Assembly (NCBI RefSeq): GCF_000003815.2 | Contig: NC_049984.1 | Span: 7,361,205-7,425,204, forward strand | Length of the DNA stretch: 64,000 nt | Direction of reading: 5' to 3' | Origin: Branchiostoma floridae | Taxonomy: Eukaryota > Chordata > Leptocardii > Amphioxiformes > Branchiostomatidae | In this document: in pieces, positions 1 through 12,850 of the stretch | Layout: each line of letters starts with the position of its first letter | Numbering within the stretch: position 1 is the first letter of the stretch | The notes under the pieces: generated by a model | Database searches by the model: none | What the model was told of the DNA's origin: nothing | Seen by the model: only the letters and a program-made list of their open reading frames with translations | Translations under genes and position numbers: made by a program

Positions 1-227
1 CAAATAGAAATGGCCAGCAAAAGAGTATTATGAGCGCACAAAAAAAAACCCCAGAGAGCCTGCTATGGGGGCTATGTGCGCCACCTTGCGGTATTATTTC
101 GCAACACAGCTGGTAGGTCACGTGATCTCCGCCATATTCCCAGGGAAAAGAGAAGCTCGGTGCTGCATTGTGTCGTCAGTTTGATAACTAAATCTCCAAG
201 CAAACGGATTTGTACAGACTTTTTGCC
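1..227 (+). promoter_or_regulatory. TRPC4AP 5' flank / probable promoter and 5'UTR
   Basis: Sequence directly upstream of the chosen TRPC4AP start codon at 228. It contains GTCACGTGAT at 117-126, one base from the CLEAR/E-box consensus GTCACGTGAC bound by TFEB/MITF/USF-type bHLH factors, followed at about 129 by CCGCCATATT, which resembles a YY1 site. No TATA box is obvious. The transcription start cannot be placed from sequence alone, and motif function is inferred. Confidence 0.4.
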
Positions 228-3200
228 ATGTTTGGCGGTCGGAAGACAACTCCTACCTTCTCTAGACACCAGAGAAGGCGCCGTGCGGGGACTCTCGGCT
301 TCCCTGAGGGGGCCTGTGCCCGTCTAAAGTACCTACCGGAGGGACATCAAAATGTCGTACGGCAAGTCGAACTGGCGAAGTGTACAGGTCGGGGGTTGAC
401 TCGGGCCATACAGGTAAACTAGAAATACCACTCAAACTCTTATGTCTTACCTCCCCGGCTTGCTTCACTCCTGTGTGGGTCGCTGTTTTTCACAGACTAT
501 TCGGTAACGATATGAATTATATATTTTATTTGGCGCGGCCTATATTTTTTGACATGATGAATATCCTGTAAAATGAAAGAAGGCTTATGTTACACAACTT
601 ACAGGAAACACAGGAATACCTTTAAATCAAAGAATTGGTGCAATGAAAGAAGGTTGGGGTTTGATCCTATCTACGGCTTATTTTATAAAATCCAAATTCT
701 TATTGGTTCTAGTCAATTTATTTCATGAATGTAGACATTAAGTCATTTTTTTCAATATTTAAAAAGGATAATCATCCAAAATCTGTTACATTATTCACCA
801 TGTACTAGTTTCTATTTCTATATATAACGTTAACGTTACAGTGTTAAATTGTACCAGACACGAACCTATTGCATAGGATCTATAACTCCACACCACCAAC
901 ATCACCAGTAGGGATTATTTTATGGAAACTGTGACAAATATTCTCCCCATGTTGACAATGCAAAAAATTTTACATCTGTTTTTCTGAATGCTAACATGTA
1001 AAGTATGTAAAATGTCTCCATCTAAAGGGACTACTTTACTTTGCTTTACTTTGAAGTGAACTCTTCTGTCAGTTCCCCTGTGTAGTGCTAAGTGACACTG
1101 ACAGGCAGTCCCTCTGTACATGGTACATGTGTTGTGGATTATAGGTACAGTAATGGTACACCAGGGTTCTAGTATTTTGTACCTGGACCTAATTGATTGT
1201 ACCGGTATTGGTACAGAGCTCTAGCAATTAGCTAAATATTACTATTATTAGGCCACCAGTACCTGACTGCCATACTCAGGACAGAAAAGCTATGCCAAAT
1301 CTTTCAAAAGCTATGCCAAAACAAGAAGTAGCTATAGGAAAGTTAGTAACTTATGTATGATTTGGTTTAATATGAAGCTGATGAATTTAGTTATGTTGAT
1401 TGTTGTCAGTAATAAACAAGCTTTCAAGCAGCCCATACCCTTTAACACCTGCCTCTTATTATGATTTGTCTTAATATGATGCTCACAAAATTGGTTATGT
1501 TGATTGTTTATCATATCATTTGTTTGTCATTGCAGCTGTCTGCTGCCTTTGTTGAGGCAGTGAACAACCAGCAGAAGCTGAAGGACCTTCCCCAGATCGT
1601 GCGGAAACTGTCCCAGTTTACCATCGGGCCATGGATGGACTATCACACCATATTGAGACTTCTCAAGGTCTGGAACCACTTCCAAAGTATTTTGGTGTCA
1701 TTTTAATTTTTAGGTCAATGACATTGCAAGTTTTCAACTCAAGCTTGTTTTAGGAAAGACTTATTAGGCCTAGATTTGCACCTGGCTGAACTATGAATTG
1801 TTAGAAGGACAATGTTTCACTTTCCAGAAAAATAAACCCTTTGCTTTTATTCAGGAGCTCCGTGAGCTTCTGACAGCACATGGTTTTGAGGACAACCCTG
1901 GAGTGCGGTGGAGCAACACCACACGTGCCTTCAACACAGAGGTCTTCGATGTGTTTGATGGAAGTCAGGTATGTTTGGATGTCAGTGTTCATTTGCATAT
2001 TGTCAGGCGCTACTGTCCTTCCAATGGGATATTAAGCTGGATATCAATGTTTAAGGACAACCACACCTAGTACTACAGCATGTCAAAGAACCCACCACAC
2101 TCATTATTTAGAGGAGGGTTGTGAGTGGATTAAGTCTATTATTTTGGTCCTGTATAGCTGATTATGCAAAACAAACAAAAACAAAACAGACACACAATAG
2201 GGTACCAAAATCATACATTAACTTCCCTCCCCAAATGCATATGCATCTCTTTTTCTGTTCAAGTATTTGTGTTGCCGGCTAATAAAGTCCTTCTTTTACA
2301 GGTAGTGATAGAACTTCTGATGAAGCCCATGCTGTATCCTTCTGAAGACAAGTCAGCTAGAGGTTTGTAACGTTCTACCTGTGCTTCTCAGTGACATGTC
2401 TGCATTTCATAGCATGAATAAAGAAAGTCATATCTGGGTTGTCAATATGCATGTTACTAAATGGTCTGTATTTTAAGATATCTCACAGCTTCTGCTTGTT
2501 TTTCATGGGCTTCTGTGGAATAATTTTAATGTGTGTCGTGTGTGGCATGTACTACTGTCAAAAATTGGTAAACCAGATTCAGATGATCTGTTGGATTGGA
2601 ATACAAGGTCCCAGCCCTCCCACAGGCCTGATCCCCATGGACCTCCTACACCATGTTACATTCTGTGTTCACAATCTGTAGTTAATTTACATGACAAGTA
2701 GCACATCTGATATTTTGTGGACTCATGTTCACACAAAGGCCCAGATGTACTGATTGAAGAAAATTTTGTTTTTCTTGTCTTACATAGAACAGGAAAAAGT
2801 CCAGCGAATGCAAAACCTGTGTCTGGAGATCTTACATCATGTGTTTGCCAATGTGAGTATCTATTGACCTCTATATGAAATATTTCATGGGTTTATCTTA
2901 TTTGTATCAGACTTGTAACTGATACTTCAAAATCATGTTAACATCATATTCTTTTGATTTGTTTTATGATCTAAACTGAATTCATAGGTAGGATATAAAA
3001 AAAAAAACAATGCTCTCCCACAAGATCTCTCCAGTGTCACTGACGAAAGATAACAGATTTTATCTGAAACATCTGACCATTTCCAAAATGATATCCAGTT
3101 GCCTGAGTAACTGCTATTTGGTGTATCTTATTACCTGTATGTTTACATATCTTATTACCTTCATCGATGTCAATAATCGCCGACTCTTCGGCAGATGGAC

Positions 3201-6200
3201 ATTATCAGAAGAACAGAACAGAAGAACGATGTGCCTAAATTGAATTGCATACTGAAATGCTTGTTTTTGGTGATACCTCAGGAGTGGAGCTAATAGTACT
3301 TTCTTTCTTTTGTCCATGCCAGGTGGTATTATAGCCCAGGAGCGGGGAGAGCCGCTGGACCTGGTGCATTATTTATTCAGCCTGATGGCCCAGCAGCGGA
3401 CCTTCCTGAACGCCGCCACAGTGTTAGAGGACATGCTGCAAGTCAAGAAGGACATGATCCGGCTGGAAAATATACGTACGTTCCGATCACCGGCTTGTAG
3501 GATCACAGGCGTGTTGATTTGTATAGCTTGTCTGATCATAGAATTGGTGGTGTGTGGAAGCTGTAAAATCACAGGCTTGGTGATGTGTTCAACCTTTTAG
3601 ACCACATGCTTAGTAATGCGTGTACCGTTACTCTACAAGCACAGGTTCGACTTTGGCTGTTTTTTGATGTGTTGTGAAATGGACATAAAAAACAAGACAA
3701 AATAAAAAAACCTGACAAAAGTGCCTAAGGTCACATAAAAAACAGCCAAGCCAAACTTCTGCTTGGAGAGTATGCAACTTCATTGTCAGATTACAGGCAG
3801 TTTACAGTTTATACAATGCAAACAGACCTAGACAAAATTTGGTATTGTAGTGTTTGTGTGCTACTTCCCACAGCCAACTTCCCTGAGCTTGTAAACAAGT
3901 TCAACCAACAACAGCTGGCCAACTTCTGCCGCGTGGTTTCCGTGGCGATGTCGGAATTGAGCGAAAGCGAGGATCAGCTGACGCTACTGTATCAGGACGA
4001 AGCAGCCAAGAGACTGTCAACTATACCCATACCAGACTGTAACCAAGGTCAGATTTGTTTCCACTGTACAGTTGTAAAGCATATATAGATAGTACAGTAC
4101 AGTACAGGAAACTGGATCTAATTTTGGGAAATGGTCAGTGTGACCACTACATAAGATGCATGCTAGGATTCAGCCCCTATATAGCCAATATGTTTTGAAG
4201 GTTGCTGCAAGTAGTAAGTCAGGATGACTCAGGCATCTGTTATCTTTTGTCAGTGACACTGATAAAAAAGGTAATGGATAAAAGGTGAAATGCCTGACCG
4301 TTGCCAAAATCATATCCAGTTGCTTTAGTACAAGTAATTGCTATTTGGTAAATCTTACTACCTGGATGTCTAACCTTCATAGACGTAAGTACAGTACAGG
4401 CTGTTGTACTTTGTGGCATTTGTGGTATTGAATGGCTGCATAGCTTGGCTAGTCAAGAAGTCACTTGGTTGATTCCTGGCATTGATTCCTGGTTTATTCT
4501 GTATCATTGTATGGTGTATTTTGTTGATAGTGTGTCAGTCTGTGTTTCTTCTTGCCCATACAGAAATCCTCGTTGCATTGTGGGCACCTCTGTGACACGG
4601 TCCNNNNNNNNNNNNNNNNNNNNNNNNNNNNNNNNNNNNNNNNNNNNNNNNNNNNNNNNNNNNNNNNNNNNNNNNNNNNNNNNNNNNNNNNNNNNNNNNN
4701 NNNNNNNNNNNNNNNNNNNNNNNNNNNNNNNNNNNNNNNNNNNNNNNNNNNNNNNNNNNNNNNNNNNNNNNNNNNNNNNNNNNNNNNNNNNNNNNNNNNN
4801 NNNNNNNNNNNNNNNNNNNNNNNNNNNNNNNNNNNNNNNNNNNNNNNNNNNNNNNNNNNNNNNNNNNNNNNNNNNNNNNNNNNNNNNNNNNNNNNNNNNN
4901 NNNNNNNNNNNNNNNNNNNNNNNNNNATGGATGAATGGATGGATGGATGGATGGATGGATGGATGGATGGATGGATGGATGGATGGATGGATGGGTGGAT
5001 GGGCAGATGGGCAGATGAGTGTTATGTAGGAATCCTTGAAAGTGTTGAATGCATGTCTGTGTGGACCCTGCTGAATTATAAAGGCAGCATCACTCCATAT
5101 CCCTGCCTTGTGTTTGCAGAGTTTTTGGACGATCCCTTTGGTCCCATCCAAGTTCCCATGGCGATGAAGGCCATGCGAGAGATCATGTACAAGGTGGAGG
5201 TGCTGTATGTGCTGTGTATCCTCATCACAGGCAAGCAGAGGAACAAGGTGGGGCTAGTAGCCATGGTAACCAGGTATCCATGGTAACCAAGGTATCCATG
5301 GTAACCTGAGTATCCGTGGTAACCAAGATATCCATAGTCATCTAGGATAAGTTTAGTAGGTATCCATGGTAACCGGAGTATGCATGATAACCAAAACCCC
5401 AGCACCATAACCACTAGTCCAAAAGGTCTGGACCAGATACCATGGTTACCATGGATACTCAGATTAACATCATGGTAACCTTAGTATCCATGGTAACCAT
5501 AGTATCCATGGCCATTTAAGTATCCATGGTAACCTGAGTATCCATGGTCATCTAAGTTTCTATGGTAACCAAGGTATCCATGGTCATCTTGGTATCCATT
5601 ACTGCACAAGTCATGGTCTTAGAAAAATTAGCAAGTATTTTTATTTCTTGCTTTCAATACAGACACTTTTGTAGTCATATTTACTTGATCACTGACCTGA
5701 GTTGGTAAAAGAGTTTGAAAATCTTTCCCACCAAGGTGCAAGAACTGGTGGCAAAGTACAAGTTGATACCCCGGCTGAATGAGCTGTATGAAGACCTCAT
5801 ATGGAAGTGTAACATGTACGTATCCAGAACTTTCTTCCTTCTATTTACCGGTAGTAGTGCAAGTGTTGTTTTCATGTGTATATTATTGTTTAAAAAACTG
5901 TTGGTTGTTAAAGAAACTGATAGAACTTTTCAGAGAGCATCAAACTTGGTCATCTATGTATAAGAGCTTGCCAGAACATTGAATGTATCCGGTATACTGT
6001 GTTTCGTTTACCATGCTACATCCACTATATAGTCCCCATACTTGTACATGTAGTTTACCCTTATTGTCAGCAGAAACTTTTGATATTGAATTGGTTTTGA
6101 AATTTTCTCCTCTCCTCCCTTCCATTTCCACAGAAGAAGACGAGTGCACGGTGAAGCCTGTGAATGTAGTCCTGTGAGTACAATATTGTAGCTTACATTT

Positions 6201-9200
6201 ACAAGAAACAGCATAATGTAAGGTTTCTTGACAGTGTTTTCCCATGGATCAGTTGTATGAGGGACATTTTGCTATATGGTAAAAATATTGAGTTGTATAT
6301 GTCATACGCCAAATAGAAATTATTCAAGAAACTGGATATGATTTTGGCAACAGTCATCAGATGTTCCAGGCAGAATCCACTACCTTTTGTCATTGTCACT
6401 GACGTAAAGGTAGCACACATTTGTTAAATCAGTAAATCTCAAGTTACTGGTGAATTTCGACTACGTTTATCTGCTTTTATGCTGAACTGATGCTGAACTG
6501 CTACTTTACTTTGCTTACAGGAGATAGCTCTGAAGATTCAGTTCCTGAGATTGTCCCACAGTTTCTGTGATCACCACGGGTTAGTAAAACACAGGGTTTT
6601 ATTACTGTAACAGTGTAGTTCCTCTGGAATCTGGACTTTGTGAAATAATATATCATTTCATATTGTAATGTACCAGCACAGAATCAGTCAAGACTACTAG
6701 TTCATGTGCATTTGCAGATGATACGCAATACTAGCAAGTATTGCTCACAAAAAAATGCTGTCCATGTGATTTTTAAAAAGTCTTTATCAAGAATAAAATC
6801 CTTCATAGATTTGTCTATCGAAGTATTCTAGGTATTCTGTATGTTCATGATCCCTCATTGTTTTTCCCACAGAAACAAGTATCTAATGATGTCTGAATCA
6901 GAACTCAATGAACTGGGAAGAATAAGAGGTCAGTGCTATTATCAAATTAAAAGTGATGGTCAGTAGAGTGAAATTAATTCCCTAGCCTTGACAGTATGGT
7001 GAAGACACTGGCTCCAAGTTCCTGTATTTTGATCTTGGGGCCTTTGAGAAAAAGTGTGGTAACTTGTTGATAGTACTTTCAGCGAATTACCGTTGTACAT
7101 CTTTGATAGTTTGGTATACAATCTTCGTTTGAACAAGTGTTAATCTTCCTCCTGTCTCCTCCATAGTTCAAGCTGAGTTACCTGTGGTACCAGAGGTCAG
7201 TGACATAGACAGGTCAGTCAGTTAATAATGTTCCTCACTTACAAGTCCAGTCATAAACATTTAGTGTCTTGTGCATGCTTTGGAACAAACTAAAACACTA
7301 ATAGGCAAAACTTTTTTTAGGAATAAGTATTAGGATAATGTAAATAGCTGTGTCGTACTATGTAAATCATGCAAAGACAACAATTTACTGCATGAAAGAC
7401 TTCTTGTAAAACTTACAGACTTACAAATATTTAGCCAAACCTGTTTGTGTCCAGGTCCAATTGCTAAATTGTACTGACCACTGCAGTGCTTGTACCTGAA
7501 AGTCTTTAGGTCCTCAGTCTTAAGGGAAAGATACCCAGTATATAGTTGCTGTAGTACATATATATCCATGTGGCTGTTACAGAGAGTTAGTGTGTAGAGG
7601 TGAGAAGGGCCTGTTGTCCAAGATCATCCAAACCATGAAGACTGAGAAACCATCATCTCCATTCAGGTAATTTCCTGGGTTTTTTTTTTACATGCGCATA
7701 TTTTTATTTTATTTCAAGATTTGCTTTTTCAATAAACATAAACGTATACGTTTACATCTGTGAAAATCAAGTACATTTGGCAAATTGTTCTCCCTATTTG
7801 GGCAAATTTTGCCAATATTTGCCAGTCTAATGGAGACTTGGTATTGATTCAGAACATTAAGTAGGAACGCACCACCTGATGAAGTTAAACTGTATCCCAT
7901 ATACAGTTCTGTAACCAATCTTGTTGTGATGTGTAGGTTTTGGCTGTGTCGCGCTGTGGAGAGTTTCCTGAGAGGTGTGACGTGTTTCGTGGATCAGATC
8001 TGGCTGCTCAGGAGGGGGCTGTTAGAGGTGAGGTGTAAATGTGTAGGAAAGAGATTGGAAGTGTGAAAGATGCAAATATTGACAAACATTGTGTGTTACA
8101 TCTAAGGAACACCAGTTCCAGTTGTTGTTTTAACAAGTTTGCTGAGTGCAATGCCACATTTAACACTTATGGAGACTGAACTAACTCTCGCTTAGGCAAG
8201 CTTAAACTGTCCCAGTAGGATTTTTGCACTGACTATGTATTTGGTCACAACATCAGCTACTTAGCTGCCTAGTGACCCCGTTGTATGGCTTTTGTTGTGT
8301 GACTTCAGTCATAGTAGTGCTCAACATAGGAATCTGGCGGCAAAACCAGCCCACATGGGCTTATAAGACAACAAAAAAGTAAAACTTGAGTATAATGAAA
8401 CATAAGTAAAACATAATCATAAATCAAAATCCAAACAAAGAGCAGGTAGCAACACAGAAAAAAGGATGTCATACATGTGTAGTGTGTGTCCCTAAATATT
8501 TTTACGCAATTCAATACGCCCAGTAAATTGAGCTAGTCTTGATATCCTAATATTGCATTGAGCACCTTTACTTCCTGTGTCTGCAGCATGTCCTGTCTGT
8601 GATCATCGACCCCGACTGTGACAACAAGGAGATCCTGCAGAGCAGCTTCGATCTGCTAGGGGAGCTCATGAAGTTCAACTACAACTCCTTCAAGAGGTTC
8701 AGCAGATTCATGGACAATGAGGATAAGGTACGTCTCAAAACATGGTGTTATCCTACTCATTGTTCAGAGGGGGGAAGTTTATCTATGGAAGGACTTAACC
8801 ATTATTAATTGGGCATTTACATTATACAATACTTTGTCTTACAATTACATTGTACCCATTACAATTGTAAGCTTAAAATGATAGGGTCAGGAATTAGCAT
8901 AACTTTTATTCATGCTGTGAATATACAGCTGTATTGCAATTTTTCTTTTTTTTTTTGCTGTCAGTCCAGATTGGATAGTTCTCTTTCAATGGACATTTGT
9001 ACCATCTTATAAACAGCATTTTCTTTATTCAATGTAGAGGGAATCCATTTAAAGCTCCAGACCTGTTTGGAAACAAATGGTCACGTTGTGTTTACAAAGT
9101 TGTTTTTTTATTTCTACTTTAGTTCCAGCGGTTCCTGAAGCAGGTGAGCTCCCACCTGGTGGACTCCAACATGTTCATCAGGTCTGTGGTGCTGAGTCAG

Positions 9201-11420
9201 GAACACTTCGCCACCAAACAGACTGAGTACAGCGGTGAGTCTTGTGGTCAAGTTGAAGTCCTTCCCGTTCCTAATGGCGGATAGGGCGGTGCCCCACCCC
9301 CCCCTCAGTAGCCCTGGCTAGTGGGGACTAGTGGTGGGAGGTAGAAATTTCAGCCCTGACCGGCCGCGACCTCTAAGTTACATTTTCAACAGTAGTACGC
9401 TCCTTGTTCTATCAGTCACTGTGCAACAGGTAAACTGATGTTCACAAGTCCGCAATACGATGGGGTAGATTTTCATGTGAAAAGTACGCTTGAACCTCTA
9501 GTGATTTCTGAAGTTGAAGTTGGCGACTCTTCTGGCTGTCAACAAATACAGCAAAAGCATGGGGAAGGCATTATAGCTATTAAAAAAGTTTTTAAAATGA
9601 GATGATGTGAGATAAATGTCTTTAAGGTTGTTAAGTAAGGTTTTTTTCATAATTGTGAGCTTTTTTGTTTGTGTCTGTGTGCAGAGTTTGCGACCACACA
9701 GTGCCGACTGTTGATACATGTAGGCGAGCCCAAAAACAGGACCAAGTTCTTGTGCAGCCTTATCAACATCATCCAGGTCTCTACACTTACACAGGTAATT
9801 AAGTCTATCATTTCTGTGAATAGTTTGTTCATTTCATATACACTTAGTTTCAAGTGTGTGTGTGTGCACATCTGTGTGAGCATGTTTGAATATTCTTTGC
9901 AAGCCTTATATTTGATATATTTCTGTGGAATTATGAATCTGTGCTGATTATGATGGTTTAGTTAGAATAGATTTTTCCCTCATCCTCCTACAGTCCAGGT
10001 AGCTACACTGTACATGTATGTACATTTTCCCTTGTACACTGTGTTTTGTACTAGCCACAGGCTAGTTGGGCAGCCCTGACTGCATGTGTTGAACTTCTAA
10101 ATTAATAGACAAATGAATAAATGCACTGTGTTGTGGTGTAACAGCTCCCCCTGTCTGTCCCCAGGAGAATGTCAGCTGCCTGAACACAGCGCTAGTTATC
10201 CTGATGTTTGCCCGCCGGTGTGGCAGCCTCCCGCTCTACCTCCAGTCCCTACGAGAGGAAGAGATGCGGGGGTACCACCCAGGCTTTCTTCTCAACAACT
10301 TCAGGTAAAAACAGTCAGAACTGGCCAGAACTGATATTTTTTCTTTCAAATGTACCAACTATTATTGATGGTAGGTGTTTTACATTTACATACATGTCTG
10401 TCTTCTCAATGGATCAAAGGAGCAAATTCAACTACATATTGATACGTGATAATACAAATGTACCTGCATTGTTAATGTACTAGTGCTTTACATAAGAAAG
10501 TGCCAATATGTATAGAATTTGACCAAAGACTTTTCAAGTATGTAGTCTCACCCCATACTGCATAGTCTTTTGTACAGTAGATAAATAGATAATGTACAAG
10601 TTGCCATACATTGTACAGTATATTTTATACAATTGTTCAATAACAACATAATGGTGTAAAACTATTTAAAAATGTTTAGAAATGGTTCCTTTCTTGGTAT
10701 GAAATTCCATACAAAATATGCCACATGTTGTACTTCTATACAAGTGGAGTATTATTCCATTTTCCACAGGAGCCTGCTTAGATTCTGGGAATCTCACTAC
10801 CTCAGGAATGACAAGGAGTGCTGTGCACTGGAAAAGGTAGTCAAGGTCTGATTCCCATTTATGTTCCTTGTCTGCATGAAGTAGTGGTAGTCCATACTGT
10901 AGCATGTAGGAGTGTCATGAACAAAGCAGGGCTTTGTCCATCCTTACATCTGTAAAGTAAGGTTTGTTGTTTCGGACAGAAAACTAAACCATTATGTCCT
11001 CAGCCTCTGCTTAGTCAGTTCAGCATTCGGGCGATCCTAGCTGCAACCAGGCTGGGGACAGATAGAGATTTAGAATTGAAAGGAGCCTTTGAACCAAAAT
11101 ATTAGTTTGTATGTCGATTTGCATGTTATTTTTAAACAAAAAGGCAATGAAAGAACATACAATTTAAAAGCTGGGAAAAATTACAGATTTAAAGTTATAG
11201 TTTTTTTATCAAGACCGACTCTTCTATCACTCTTCCATTTTTGATAGAGTTGAACATGCACAAAAATATAATTAATACTTCATACCATTTTGTCCCGTTT
11301 CAGAGTTCTGGGATTTCCCTGGACTACTGGAGGGAAACAACGCTGACAATGAGAGGCACGGACCGGACTAACGTGGAGTCTATCATACACTACATCGACG
11401 AGCCATACGTGGAAGAATAG
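228..11420 (+). CDS. TRPC4AP: TRPC4AP / TRUSS (short transient receptor potential channel 4-associated protein), split gene
   Basis: Visible coding exons: 228-413, 1536-1667, 1855-1968, 2302-2362, 2788-2856, 3323-3475, 3874-4047, [exon(s) in gap], 5120-5247, 5736-5815, 6134-6173, 6521-6579, 6873-6928, 7167-7212, 7583-7666, 7937-8027, 8587-8727, 9123-9234, 9685-9794, 10165-10304, 10770-10836, 11304-11420. All visible junctions are GT/AG and phase-compatible, giving 719 residues plus the missing part (human protein about 797). Recognisable blocks include [10 protein letters not shown] near the N-terminus, [39 protein letters not shown] and the C-terminal YIDEPYVEE. Start ATG 228 is in frame with the conserved N-terminal block. 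In mammals TRPC4AP is a substrate receptor of the DDB1-CUL4 ubiquitin ligase (degrons with a C-terminal arginine, MYC turnover) and a TNF-receptor-1 and TRPC4 scaffold. Exon 5 has two possible donors; the one after 2856 is chosen because only it keeps exon 6 in frame. Exon 11 is read in the frame giving [10 protein letters not shown], which matches the human block. Confidence 0.95.
3032..3180. repeat. Dispersed repeat family A (partial copy)
   Basis: In TRPC4AP intron 5. Contains TGTCACTGACGAAAGATA, then a stretch ending CATATCCAGTTGC-like (here GATATCCAGTTGCCTGAG), followed by GCTATTTGGTGTATCTTATT. The same ordered motifs recur at 4106-4390, 6318-6420 (other orientation) and 24221-24785. No coding capacity. 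Class unknown; fuller copies fold back on themselves, which suggests a non-autonomous DNA transposon. Confidence 0.6.
3629..3772. mobile_element. Degenerate foldback element, CTCCAAGCAG family
   Basis: Inverted repeat in TRPC4AP intron 6. The left end is TACTCTACAAGCACAGG, then TTGGCTGTTTTTTGATGTG; the right end is CACATAAAAAACAGCCAAG, then CTTCTGCTTGGAGAGTA. Arms of about 45 bp pair imperfectly around a short AT-rich loop. Ends match the cleaner copy at 12994-13160. No flanking target duplication is visible, so the insertion is probably old. Confidence 0.65.
4106..4390. repeat. Dispersed repeat family A, near-complete palindromic copy
   Basis: In TRPC4AP intron 7. The left arm begins GGAAACTGGATCTAATTTTG; the right arm ends GCCAAAATCATATCCAGTTG, with a centre at CTTTTGTCAGTGACACTGAT. 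The arms are imperfect reverse complements. It is followed by the family's usual tail GCTATTTGGTAAATCTTACT. Non-coding. Confidence 0.6.
4604..4926. other. Assembly gap (323 Ns), probably hiding a TRPC4AP exon
   Basis: Run of 323 Ns immediately next to a tandem ATGG repeat. About 70 residues of the human protein, between the [10 protein letters not shown]-containing exon and the [15 protein letters not shown] exon, have no visible counterpart. Exon 7 ends in phase 1 and the next visible exon starts in phase 1, so the missing coding length should be a multiple of three. Confidence 0.8.
4927..5018. repeat. (ATGG)n microsatellite
   Basis: About 90 bp of ATGG/GGAT tetranucleotide repeats abutting the gap, degenerating to GGGT and GGGCAGATG at the right edge. 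Its length may be the reason for the assembly gap. Long reading frames across it are repeat artefacts. Confidence 0.95.
5253..5605. repeat. Minisatellite built on TATCCATGGTAACC
   Basis: TRPC4AP intron. About 15-18 units of roughly 16-18 bp, consensus GTATCCATGGTAACCAAG, with variants TATCCATGGTCATC and TATCCATAGTCATC. The core CCATGGTAACC carries two overlapping dyad symmetries (CCATGG and GGTAACC). Around 5435-5460 a unit lies in inverted orientation (ACCATGGTTACCATGG). Non-coding. Confidence 0.9.
6318..6420. repeat. Dispersed repeat family A (half copy)
   Basis: In TRPC4AP intron 11. It reads CAAGAAACTGGATATGATTT, then GGCAACAGTCATCAGATG, then CTACCTTTTGTCATTGTCAC, ending in TGACGTAAAGGTAG. 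It shares the ordered motifs of the copies at 4106-4390 and 24221-24290. Non-coding. Confidence 0.55.
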
Positions 11421-12850
11421 CGCGATCGGATATAAATAGATCAGCATTACTAGCTGCAATAGTGTCTTTCCATTTGCCAGTGAAAACAGTATCATGATTT
11501 ATTTTGAATATGATTTATTGATCTATATGTTGGAGAGGTGTATCTCTTTGATTGATATGTAAGTTATGCTGCATTATAACAGTGATGAACACATCTACAG
11601 TAAAAATAGGTTTGAAGCTGCATGTGTTTCCACAGCCAAGAGAGCATTTTTTCTTGGACCCTTTGGGTACTTGCAGTACCAAAGCAAACTGTCAAGAGTG
11701 CTTCTGAACAACATAGACGGGTTGGCCTGGACAGTCATTGGTTCATGAATGCTGATACAGTCATAGATTTCAAAAGCCACCCAAGGCTCTAATTAGTCCC
11801 CTAGCTCACCCTACTGCACTGCTACTGTGACATTTGCCTCTTGTATGTCTTGCTGTTCAAAAGGTTCAGTACAGCTCATGACTTGCATGTGTTTACCAGA
11901 TGACTCCTTTCAGTATACATTATTTTACATCACAAATCTTGGAACAGTTAACACACCGTTACATCCATTTACTCTGGCATGACGGAAGAGAAAATTCTGG
12001 TTGAGCAAGAAATTTCCCTTGATGTCTGTACTTGGGCTAAGAGGGGAAAAGAGCTTACATCATTTACTGCTGCCTACCCCTGTGTCAGGGACCCCAGCAG
12101 CAGTATAATCAAATACTGGATACTACTACTACACTACTATCAGATTGTTTGAAGGCTCCACCACATTATACATGCAGTTTTCTGAGTAATAGATTTAATA
12201 CAAGGGCAAAAATCAATGCTTAAGGTATGACTCTTTGATAAAAGCAACGAAACATGACTGACAATTGGTTCACTTCTTTGTTAATCCGTGATGAAATTCT
12301 ACAGAATTTTGTTGATTATGTAATCTTTTAGTAATATCTTGAGTTGAGTTTCCCCTTAATTAACCAACAGGAACACATTTATTAGAAACATTCAAAGTTG
12401 AATTACAGGACACTGTGGTATGCTGATGCTCATTTGCCTTTTTAAGGTCAACTGCAGATAGCCACATGTCCAATATGATTTGGCTATCGTTGTAACAAGT
12501 TACTTGTAACAAGTAACAAGTCCCAACCTTTGGAAGCAAAATCAACTTCACGTTTTTGGTGGAATTGTGTGAGCGGAATTCTGTGTGTATGTTTGTAAAA
12601 AATACTTTCATGGTTTACGATGTCTTACGATATATTACCGTTACCGAAAGCTATGGTGGAATATTTCGCACATATTAACATACTTGTGTAAAAGGAACTT
12701 TTCTTGCATAAGTTATAACATATATCATATATAATGTCCCTCAAAGATTTTGTTATGTATTTTTATGAGTTTGTGAAAACAGCAAACGACTATGTATCAG
12801 AAATTACTTGCAATTCATGTTGTTTTTTTCTATTGTTTCAGTGAATAAAG
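11421..12850 (+). other. TRPC4AP 3'UTR / intergenic
   Basis: No coding exon seen. A polyadenylation-type hexamer AATAAA at 12844-12849 lies 1.4 kb after the stop codon and is one candidate transcript end; nearer non-canonical signals are possible. A short palindrome of GTAACAAGTTACTTGTAAC type is at about 12492-12525. Confidence 0.4.

Noticed and set aside
4445-5286. Long open frames across the gap and ATGG repeat
   Set aside because: They consist of unknown bases and tetranucleotide repeats, not protein.
6083-6177. Exon 11 of TRPC4AP read in the frame giving [14 protein letters not shown]
   Set aside because: The phase set by exons 10 and 12 and the match [10 protein letters not shown] to the human protein require another frame.
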